NCBI GenBank assembly: GCA_001314815.1
Contig: LJXT01000011.1
Coordinates: 1-44,494 of the forward strand
Origin: Algoriphagus marincola HL-49
GTDB lineage: Bacteria > Bacteroidota > Bacteroidia > Cytophagales > Cyclobacteriaceae
Length of the DNA: 44,494 nt
Reading direction: 5' to 3'
Part shown: positions 16,499-23,364 of the stretch, one piece after another
Numbering within the stretch: position 1 is the stretch's first letter
Layout: each line of letters opens with the position of its first letter
Position numbers and translations under genes: made by a program
Notes under the pieces: generated by a model
The model's input: only the letters and a program-made list of their open reading frames with translations
The model's database searches: none
What the model was told of the DNA's origin: nothing

Positions 16499-17407
16499 AT
16501 GCAATCAGACTCATCAACTGTTTCTAATTCCAATTCGAGCAACTTCGATTTGCTGGAGTGGATAGATCAAATCATGAACCTGAGTCTTTTCAACTTGGGT
16601 GATTCTAAATTAACGATTGGGCTCGTCCTGACACTTATTTTTTCCTTTCTCGTTCTTTTTGTGGGATCTGAATGGATCAGAAGACTGCTGGTCAATCGGA
16701 TTTTGAAAAAATATAGTATCACTGAAGGCACGCGACTTTCGATAGGAACGATAGTCAAGTATATCTTGATCCTAGCTGGAGTTTTTTCGATTCTTCAGAC
16801 GAATGGGATTGATTTAAGTGCTTTTGGGGTTTTGGCAGGAGCTATTGGTGTTGGTATCGGTTTTGGTCTTCAAAACATCACAAACAACTTCATCAGTGGG
16901 CTCATCATTCTTTTTGAGCAGCCTATCAAAGTGGGAGACCGAATCGAAGTGGGAGATGTCAATGGAGATGTAATCAAAATCTCAGCCCGATCCACTATGG
17001 TAGTCACCAATGATAATATCACGATCGTTGTACCAAATAGTCAATTTATCGATAATCAAGTGATCAACTGGTCTCACTCTGACCGAATGGTCCGATTTAA
17101 TTTTCCAGTGGGCGTAGCTTATCGGGAAGATCCTGAAAAAATAAGAAGAATTTTGCTCGAGGTTGCCAAAGACAATAAAGGAGTCTTAGAAAGCCCCGAG
17201 TCAGATGTCCTTTTTGAAGAATATGGGGACAACAGCATCAATTTCAACCTCCGGGTATGGACCTCAGAGTATGTCAATCGACCAAAAGTGCTGAAAAGCC
17301 AGCTTTATTATGAAATCTTCAGACGGTTTAAGGAGCAAGGAGTCGAAATTCCATTCCCACAGCGAGATCTACACTTACGATCAGGGTTTGAAAATTTAAA
17401 AAATTAG
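16499..17407 (+). CDS. Small-conductance mechanosensitive channel (MscS family)
   Basis: From the ATG at 16499 the protein has 302 residues; an in-frame TTG at 16457 is a weaker start. Three membrane helices are evident at about 38-58, 82-99 and 105-132. The third is the pore-lining helix, ending in GVGIGFGLQNITNNFISGL. The MscS beta domain follows with EQPIKVGDRIEVGDVNGDV and IVVPNSQFIDNQVINWS, then the C-terminal alpha/beta domain. It releases solutes from the cytoplasm on hypo-osmotic shock. It is divergent from the GNAT/nitrilase gene and lies directly before a DUF6089-like gene on the same strand. Confidence 0.94.
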   Translation: MQSDSSTVSNSNSSNFDLLEWIDQIMNLSLFNLGDSKLTIGLVLTLIFSFLVLFVGSEWIRRLLVNRILKKYSITEGTRLSIGTIVKYILILAGVFSILQTNGIDLSAFGVLAGAIGVGIGFGLQNITNNFISGLIILFEQPIKVGDRIEVGDVNGDVIKISARSTMVVTNDNITIVVPNSQFIDNQVINWSHSDRMVRFNFPVGVAYREDPEKIRRILLEVAKDNKGVLESPESDVLFEEYGDNSINFNLRVWTSEYVNRPKVLKSQLYYEIFRRFKEQGVEIPFPQRDLHLRSGFENLKN

Positions 17408-17452
17408 GGTAATTTTCGCCCATTGGAAGAAATGGACCGAGCAGGCCTGATA

Positions 17453-18382
17453 ATGAGAAAGCTAGGCTTTATAGTTGTATTTTTGATAGGCTGGAGTTAT
17501 CAAGCCAGTGCGCAAAGCTTTTACCGCTATCGGTTCGAGGAGCCATGGTCGATCTCTGCCAGTATAGGTCCTACCCAGTATTTTGGAGAGCTATATTCCT
17601 TCTGGAAATACAATGAAGGGGTTCAGCCTGACTGGAATGCAAATATTGCTTTTCATAGAACTATAGGAACAAATCTCAGAGCCAAAGGAGAATTCTCCTA
17701 CATCAAAATGTCCGGCCAGGATCCGCCTTCTGACCCGAGGGCTTTTCGTACTCCTAGAAACCTTCATTTTCGAGCCCAAAACTGGGAGGTAACAGGAGTT
17801 ATCCAATATTTTTGGCACCCTGTCAAAGTTCCGAATATCCACCGTCCGCTTTGGAATCCATACATTTTCGTAGGTATAGGAATGTCTACCAACAATCCTC
17901 AGGCTCAACTCGATGGAGAATGGGTGGATCTGAGACCACTAGCCTTGGAAAACAACCCCTATGACCGCTTCATCACCGTCTTCCCCATGGGGCTTGGCTT
18001 CAAGTACAAGCTAAATGTGTACATGGATCTGACTTTCGAAGGGAATTACCGCTTCACTTTGACCGACTACATGGATGATATTTCGGCTTTCAATGTGTCG
18101 GAATTTTACTTGGACTTGGTGGATGATTATGTATCGGGTAGAAATCCGGACCGACTTCGATTAGCTATCCGAAATCCGGATTTTTTGGATGATAATGGAA
18201 TGCCAGATGTGGACAAAATTTTAAGAAACAATGGCCGTGTTCGCAGAGGATCAGGGCTCACACACCGATATGATGGATATATGACTGTCAATGTTGGCCT
18301 AGAGATCCATTGGTCTAAAGATATTTTCGACAACTGGATTTTCAGAAATCGAATCAACGAGAAGCGCTTCCGATTCTGGTAA
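17453..18382 (+). CDS. DUF6089-like predicted outer-membrane beta-barrel protein
   Basis: From the ATG at 17453 the product has 309 residues with a signal peptide (MRKLGFIVVFLIGWSYQASAQ); the upstream TTG at 17423 adds ten residues and is less likely. The mature part alternates short aromatic beta strands, for example ISASIGPTQYFGEL near the N-terminus and YMTVNVGLEIHW at the end, as in DUF6089-like Bacteroidota proteins that resemble OmpA/OmpW-type barrels. An insertion rich in Asp and Tyr (TDYMDDISAF, about 205-250) separates later strands. The function is unknown. It follows the mechanosensitive channel by 45 bp and may share its transcript. Confidence 0.75.
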   Translation: MRKLGFIVVFLIGWSYQASAQSFYRYRFEEPWSISASIGPTQYFGELYSFWKYNEGVQPDWNANIAFHRTIGTNLRAKGEFSYIKMSGQDPPSDPRAFRTPRNLHFRAQNWEVTGVIQYFWHPVKVPNIHRPLWNPYIFVGIGMSTNNPQAQLDGEWVDLRPLALENNPYDRFITVFPMGLGFKYKLNVYMDLTFEGNYRFTLTDYMDDISAFNVSEFYLDLVDDYVSGRNPDRLRLAIRNPDFLDDNGMPDVDKILRNNGRVRRGSGLTHRYDGYMTVNVGLEIHWSKDIFDNWIFRNRINEKRFRFW

Positions 18383-18530
18383 TCTTTATCCTTTCCTCAC
18401 TACCCTAGGCTTTATCCAAAACTTTTATTGGTATCCAAAATCTTTTTTCTGAATTGGTAGAGATTTACCTAAATTCACTCTTGCTGTACACTATTCTCTG
18501 ACTAAGGTAGAGAATTAATCATTTCAAGTT

Positions 18531-20216
18531 TTGACCTTTCAAATTTGGGACTTTCTGGCTGGGCTGGGAATCTTTCTTCTGGGCATGCATCAGATGGAGG
18601 CTGGTCTTAATGAGTTTAGCGGCAAGACTTTTCGTCGCTTACTCCAAAAATTTACTGATACTCCTATCAAGGGGATTATTAGCGGCACCCTAGTGACTGC
18701 ACTCTTACAAAGTAGCTCTTTGGTCACTTTGATGGTTTTAGCTTTCTTGGGCGTAGGGATAATTAGGTTTAGCCATGCCGCAGGAGTCATTTTAGGGGCC
18801 AACCTAGGCACCACTGTTACCGCTTGGCTGGTTTATAGCCTTGGTTTCAAAGTAGATATCGCCTCCTTTTCTTTACCTCTGATCGGCGTTGGGGCTTTAC
18901 TTTTCATTTTAGCATCCCGCTACTTTATTCTGAAAAATCTAGGTTCCTTTTTATTGGGGTTTGGACTTTTATTCTTCGGTATTGATTTGATGAAAGGATC
19001 GATTGAATCCTTGGCAGAAAACTTTGATTTTAGCCTGTATGCGGACTGGGGTTTAGCTGTTTTTGCTTTGATTGGACTTATCCTTACTGCCATCATTCAG
19101 TCGAGTTCGGCGACCTTAGTAATCTTACTTAGTGCGATCAGCTCAGGGATTTTAGGACTAGATCAAGCTGCAGCAGCTACCGTTGGGGCCAATATCGGTA
19201 CCACAGTCACCGTCAGTTTGGGAGCTCTTGGAGGTACCCCGGATAAAAAAAGACTGGCCTCACTTCATTTTCTTTTTAATGTAGTTACCGGACTGATTGT
19301 CTTGTTTTTCATACCATTAATTATTCAATGGATAAGCAGCCTACCCATTGGAAAAGATCCACTGCTGGATCTAGCCCTCTTCAATACCATCTTGAATGCA
19401 TTCGGAGTTCTGCTTTTCCTTCCATTGATCAAACCAATTACCAAATGGCTTAAAGGCCGTTTTCTCACAAAAGAAAAACCCCACACTCTTTACATTCAGA
19501 ACGTGGACGTGGCTGTTCCTGATGCGGCAATCCAAGCTTTGGAAAAGGAAATTGAGGAGCTTTTTGTGAAGACAAAAAAGTTCATTTCTCTCACTATCAT
19601 TGAGGACGGTGTTTTATCCCCCAAACAAGGAATATTCGAAAAAATCCTCAGCAGACCGGTTGAATATCTAGGATTATACCAAAGCTTAAAACTTGTCGAG
19701 GATGAAATCACTGCCTATCATCTGAAACTTCAAAAAGCCAGTATAAATGAGGAAGAGGCAAAAAAACTCACCTCATTGATGCTTTCTATGAGATTGATGA
19801 TCTTCTCAGCTAAGGATTTTAAGGATATACATCATAATATCAAGGAGCTAAGAAACTCATCGCGAAATCTTCCGAAGGATTTCTTGGAAGAATTAAAAGT
19901 AAAATTCGAAGAGCGAATTCTTGAAATTGATCAACTTGCCAAAGCTGAACAAACTGAGATTCAAGTTCCATCGTGGATGCGTGAATCGGAGCTAGACTCC
20001 AGCCAATTGGTTGAAAAATTATTTCAGGAAGCAAAAAGTCATAAAACTGACATCCCTTTTTCAACCTTTACAAATGTAGCCAGGGAGTTTTCTAGAGGGC
20101 TATATAATTTGGGTGCCGCTGTATTGCATTGGCGACACCCAATTAATGAAGTTTTTGATCCATCTGAGGATGATAGAAGTCAAGCTTTAACACTCAAGAC
20201 ACCTAAATCGCCTTGA
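18531..20216 (+). CDS. Na/Pi cotransporter family protein with PhoU-like tail
   Basis: A 561-residue protein of the Na+/phosphate symporter (PNaS) family. The hallmark inverted repeats are clear: QSSS at 60-63 and 190-193, each followed by a GAN(L/I)GTT loop (89-95 and 219-225). About nine hydrophobic segments occupy residues 5-310. The cytoplasmic C-terminal 200 residues are helical and PhoU-like. The most likely start is the TTG at 18531: an in-frame TAA lies 15 bp upstream and the first ATG would remove part of the first helix. Its 3' end overlaps the universal stress gene on the opposite strand by 37 bp. Confidence 0.9.
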   Translation: MTFQIWDFLAGLGIFLLGMHQMEAGLNEFSGKTFRRLLQKFTDTPIKGIISGTLVTALLQSSSLVTLMVLAFLGVGIIRFSHAAGVILGANLGTTVTAWLVYSLGFKVDIASFSLPLIGVGALLFILASRYFILKNLGSFLLGFGLLFFGIDLMKGSIESLAENFDFSLYADWGLAVFALIGLILTAIIQSSSATLVILLSAISSGILGLDQAAAATVGANIGTTVTVSLGALGGTPDKKRLASLHFLFNVVTGLIVLFFIPLIIQWISSLPIGKDPLLDLALFNTILNAFGVLLFLPLIKPITKWLKGRFLTKEKPHTLYIQNVDVAVPDAAIQALEKEIEELFVKTKKFISLTIIEDGVLSPKQGIFEKILSRPVEYLGLYQSLKLVEDEITAYHLKLQKASINEEEAKKLTSLMLSMRLMIFSAKDFKDIHHNIKELRNSSRNLPKDFLEELKVKFEERILEIDQLAKAEQTEIQVPSWMRESELDSSQLVEKLFQEAKSHKTDIPFSTFTNVAREFSRGLYNLGAAVLHWRHPINEVFDPSEDDRSQALTLKTPKSP

Positions 20217-21004
20217 AAGAGGACTGTCTCAGTCACCCCAACCTGATAAGCTGGACTCAGCTTATGATCTCCTGAAACAAGAGCTACTAAATGAAGTCCC
20301 TCCTCTTCGCAGAAGGAAACGATTCCTTTTTCTACCTCCTCGGCGCTGTAGGTATGTTGGTGAAATACTATTTCCTCATTGCCAGCTTGGAACAACTTCA
20401 TTCCCTCTTGAATTTTTTCCGAAGTATGGAAATTTCCAGGTGTATTGACGAAGACCTGATGTACGGATGCCTTGAAAGCTTTCACAAAAGCTTTAATCTT
20501 TGCAAATGCAACAGGCGCATCTTTTTGAAAACTTGAAGCAAAGGCGATTTTCCGAAGATCATTTCCATCTAAAGCCACCTTGACAGCCAAGACCGGCATG
20601 TCTGCCATTCTTAGAATCTTCTGAAGATTAGAACCTATGAATTTCCCTTCGGTATAGCCCTTTCCATAGGCTCCCATCACGATCATATCGGCCCCGGAGC
20701 GATTGGCTTCTCGAAGGATTTGCTCATGAGGCACCCCAATTTTCACCACCTGTTCGATTGGAGCCTTGGCAGGTGCTATTTGCTGAATGTATTCAGGCAA
20801 TATTTCCTCCGCCTCGGTCTTTTGTTCGATCAGGTCTGTATATTTCATTTCAGCTTCCTCAGAGAGTTTTTCAAAGTCAATCTCAGAAGGAATGACCGTC
20901 ACACAGACTATCTGAGCCCCGGATTTCACACTTATTTTTTGTGCAGTTTTCAGAGCCTCTAGTGAATAGGTAGAAAAATCAAAGGGAACGACAATCGTTT
21001 TCAT
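20180..21004 (-). CDS. Universal stress protein, tandem UspA domains
   Basis: A 274-residue cytoplasmic protein with two UspA domains. The first (1-145) has an intact ATP-binding signature, MGAYGKGYTEGKFIGSN, followed by LRMADMPVLAVK. The second (about 150-274) is degenerate: its corresponding region (VALVSGDHKLSP) lacks the GxxGxxxGS pattern. Such proteins usually accumulate under starvation or stress. It converges with the Na/Pi cotransporter gene, the two coding ends overlapping by 37 bp. Confidence 0.92.
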   Translation of the reverse strand: MKTIVVPFDFSTYSLEALKTAQKISVKSGAQIVCVTVIPSEIDFEKLSEEAEMKYTDLIEQKTEAEEILPEYIQQIAPAKAPIEQVVKIGVPHEQILREANRSGADMIVMGAYGKGYTEGKFIGSNLQKILRMADMPVLAVKVALDGNDLRKIAFASSFQKDAPVAFAKIKAFVKAFKASVHQVFVNTPGNFHTSEKIQEGMKLFQAGNEEIVFHQHTYSAEEVEKGIVSFCEEEGLHLVALVSGDHKLSPAYQVGVTETVLFQGDLGVLSVKA

Positions 21005-21105
21005 AGTTTTTGGATTTTGATTCAGATCAAATTTCCAAAAAATAAACGACGCTCTCTTTGATGGATATCAAGCAAAAAAATGATAATTGTCAGTTAATCA
21101 GTTTT

Positions 21106-21567
21106 TTAAACATCAACTTCCATCATCAGATCACATCGGCAGTATTTACCATCTCTTACAGGCACCTCTTTGAAGCCCAATTTCTGGTAGATTTTTAAGG
21201 CAGCTTGGAGTTTGGTATGAGTGTACAAAACCACTTTATTCGCCCCCATCTCTTTGGCCTTATTCAAAGCCTGCTGTCCCAAGAACATACCCACTCCTTT
21301 ACCCTGAGCCGATTTCTTAACTCCCATTTTGATCAGTTCAAAAGAATGTTCATCGATTTTAGAAAGCCCCAAAGTACCAAGAATTTGTTCTCCCATTTTG
21401 GCAAAATAAATAGCCCCACCTTTTTCGATGATGGTTTCTTGAGGGGATTGAAGCTGAGCAATATCAAAAGGCTCTAGCGAGAATAACTCCTCGACCCATT
21501 CTCGATTGATGGCTTCAAATTCAGGCTGCAGCTTGGCCTGGAAGGGGATGATTTCAAGGTTTTGCAT
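21106..21567 (-). CDS. GNAT-family N-acetyltransferase
   Basis: A 153-residue single-domain GNAT protein. Motif A, with the acetyl-CoA pyrophosphate loop, is GVKKSAQGKGVGMFLGQQAL, and the motif B region is NKVVLYTHTKLQAALKIYQKLGF. The substrate cannot be inferred from sequence. It lies 101 bp upstream of the universal stress gene on the same strand and is divergent from the exported RidA-like gene. Confidence 0.88.
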   Translation of the reverse strand: MQNLEIIPFQAKLQPEFEAINREWVEELFSLEPFDIAQLQSPQETIIEKGGAIYFAKMGEQILGTLGLSKIDEHSFELIKMGVKKSAQGKGVGMFLGQQALNKAKEMGANKVVLYTHTKLQAALKIYQKLGFKEVPVRDGKYCRCDLMMEVDV

Positions 21568-21637
21568 TAAAAAGGAAGTTTGAGAGACTAAATTTCAGGA
21601 ATTTCTCCTAGATTGAAGTGATTTAATCAATTTGATC

Positions 21638-22144
21638 ATGAAAAAATACTGCCTTTTATTATTCTCTATTTTTGCTTTTTACTCCTTTAGCCATTCCCAA
21701 ACGCCTGAAGAAAAAATCCAGCAAATGGGCCTTTCTATTCCTGAGATAAGTCAGCCGATGGCCAACTACGTGAAATGGAGGCAAGTTGGTAATGTGTTGT
21801 ATCTCGCGGGCAATGGCCCGGATGTCTTTGGAAAAGTCGGAAGTGATCTCACTCCCGAGGAAGGCTATCAAGCTGCCCGGGAAACCGGCTTGGAAATCAT
21901 AGCTGTCCTTAAAGCCGCTACAGGAGACTTGAGTCGCATCAAGCAATTTGTCAAAGTTCTGGGAATGGTCAACTCCGCACCTGATTTCACGGGGCATCCC
22001 GCAGTGATCAATGGCTTTTCGGACTTGATGGTGGAAGTGTTTGGAGAAAAAGGAAAACATGCCCGATCCGCTGTGGGAGTTGCTGCTTTGCCAAATAACA
22101 TAGCCGTGGAAATTGAGGTAATTGTGGAATTGGAAGATCAATGA
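21638..22144 (+). CDS. RidA/YjgF-family protein with signal peptide
   Basis: From the ATG at 21638 the product has 168 residues. The first 21 (MKKYCLLLFSIFAFYSFSHSQ) form a good signal peptide, followed by a complete RidA-fold domain of about 145 residues. The conserved arginine that binds the substrate carboxylate in RidA is probably that of HARSAVGVAALP, and the terminal strand is VEIEVIVELE. Classical RidA hydrolyses reactive enamines made by PLP enzymes in the cytosol, so an exported copy must have another job. An in-frame TTG lies two codons upstream. Confidence 0.85.
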   Translation: MKKYCLLLFSIFAFYSFSHSQTPEEKIQQMGLSIPEISQPMANYVKWRQVGNVLYLAGNGPDVFGKVGSDLTPEEGYQAARETGLEIIAVLKAATGDLSRIKQFVKVLGMVNSAPDFTGHPAVINGFSDLMVEVFGEKGKHARSAVGVAALPNNIAVEIEVIVELEDQ

Positions 22145-22313
22145 CCTGGCTTAATTTTGCTTTAATTTTCTCTTTTTTTTTAAAGAAGAAAAGCTGATTG
22201 AGTTTTATTATTGGAGTCCCTGTTGAAAGAAACGAAAAGACTAATTTGAACTCTAATTTGAGAAAGTTAAATTTCAAAAAAGTGGGTGAATAGAAATTTT
22301 AAAAATACAAACA

Positions 22314-22355
22314 AACTTTTAAAGTTCGGAATATTTTAGAACTTTTGTATATTTG
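22314..22355 (+). promoter_or_regulatory. Promoter and probable HigA operator of higBA
   Basis: The -7 box TATATTTG (22348-22355) is a perfect TAnnTTTG, and 19 bp upstream lies TTCG (22325-22328), a 3-of-4 match to TTTG. Between and over these boxes sits a perfect inverted repeat, AAAGTTC (22321-22327) and GAACTTT (22339-22345), and a third half-site AACTTT is at 22314-22319. The -7 box ends nine bases before the ATG of higB, so the mRNA would be nearly leaderless. The overlap fits autorepression by HigA, which is the family norm but is not shown here. Confidence 0.55.
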
Positions 22356-22364
22356 AAATTGTGA

Positions 22365-22703
22365 ATGAGACTGCTCAACAAGAAGTTACTCGAAAAGCTA
22401 AAAAGAAAGAATAAGGGAAACCTTTCTTTGGTCAGAGCCATTGACAAACTGATTAAGGATTTTGAAGATAATGACTGGGAAAACCAAGCAGACTTAAAAA
22501 TATCCCGAGCAGATGCTGACAAGGTCCATAGTGACAGCTTCTATTTCTTCAACATTAATATTCATCGGACAATGATTTTGATTGAATTTCAAGATAATGA
22601 AGCCACTGTCGTTTGGGCAGGAACTCATCAAGAGTACGAAACAACTTTCAAAAACAACCGAAATACCATTAAAAGGTGGTTAAGATCTAACGATTGGATT
22701 TAA
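22365..22703 (+). CDS. higB: Toxin of type II system, HigB family
   Basis: A 112-residue RelE-superfamily mRNA interferase of the HigB type (HigB_toxin family). Typical features are the basic N-terminal helix region, the internal sequence DADKVHSDSFYFFNI, then MILIEFQDNEATVVWAGTHQEYE and the basic end RNTIKRWLRSNDWI. HigB enzymes cut mRNA on the ribosome. The toxin precedes the antitoxin, as is usual for higBA, with only 4 bp between the genes. Surrounding sequence is more AT-rich than neighbouring operons, consistent with mobility of such modules, though no flanking repeats or integrase are seen. Confidence 0.88.
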   Translation: MRLLNKKLLEKLKRKNKGNLSLVRAIDKLIKDFEDNDWENQADLKISRADADKVHSDSFYFFNINIHRTMILIEFQDNEATVVWAGTHQEYETTFKNNRNTIKRWLRSNDWI

Positions 22704-22707
22704 AAAT

Positions 22708-23268
22708 ATGAAAACTCAATTTGACATAAATGAATTGATTGATGCTGGGAAAATTGAAAATGAGCTCGACTTTGAAAGAGCCCTGATCGCTGATAGAAAA
22801 TTACGTGTTCTTTCAAAAGATGATGCTAGCTATAAAATCCGAAGAAAAAAATTAAGGGATTTAATCGAACAATACGAAAACCAAAACTGGAGCTCCGACT
22901 CAAAAATCTCAGAAAATAAGATCAAAGAAAGTGATTCTGCGGAAATGATTGCCGAAAAAGAGCGGCAGTTTATTCAAAAGAGAAAAGAGCTCATTCGGAA
23001 AAGCTTGAAGAGCCTGAATTTAACGCAGCAGGATTTCGGTAGGATTTTAGGCCATCAAAGCAAGTCTTACATCTCTGAACTCATGAACGGAATCAGCCCA
23101 TTTTCCCTAAAAGACCTGATAGTAATCCACCAACTTTTAAAGATCGACCTAGCCCATTTAGTACCGACTTTTTTACCAGAATCTGACAGAGTTAGAATTC
23201 AAACCTCAATCAAAAAACTTAACAATCCAAAATTGAAATTACGCGAAGATGGTTTAGTATTATCTTAA
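22708..23268 (+). CDS. higA: Antitoxin of type II system, HigA-like helix-turn-helix protein
   Basis: A 186-residue protein. The N-terminal part (about 1-70) resembles the helical toxin-binding region of E. coli-type HigA (ENELDFERALIADRKL, then IRRKKLRDLIEQYENQ). A charged linker (about 63-92) leads to a Cro/C1-type helix-turn-helix at about 96-148 (LNLTQQDFGRILGHQSKSYISEL, read in two parts). It neutralises HigB and normally represses its own promoter. At 186 residues it is longer than the E. coli protein (138) because of the linker and a basic C-terminal tail. It lies 4 bp after higB. Confidence 0.85.
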   Translation: MKTQFDINELIDAGKIENELDFERALIADRKLRVLSKDDASYKIRRKKLRDLIEQYENQNWSSDSKISENKIKESDSAEMIAEKERQFIQKRKELIRKSLKSLNLTQQDFGRILGHQSKSYISELMNGISPFSLKDLIVIHQLLKIDLAHLVPTFLPESDRVRIQTSIKKLNNPKLKLREDGLVLS

Positions 23269-23322
23269 ATAAATAGGTGAAATCATTCAAAATTATATAC
23301 TAAGCCAGCAGTTCATCCCCCC

Positions 23323-23364
23323 TACTTGTTACTTGAATCTTCGTACTTGATACTTCTATCACCT
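23323..23364. repeat. Degenerate 7-bp tandem repeat, TACTTGA type
   Basis: Units in strict 7-bp register are TACTTGT, TACTTGA, ATCTTCG, TACTTGA, TACTTCT and ATCACCT. It fills the gap between the convergent higA and addB genes and reaches the last bases of addB. Confidence 0.6.

Noticed and set aside
22145..22313. T-rich run after the RidA-like gene as a terminator.
   Set aside because: The run of T at about 22170-22180 is not preceded by a stable GC-containing hairpin.
23323..23364. CRISPR-like regular repeats.
   Set aside because: Units are 7 bp with no spacers, and no cas genes are present.
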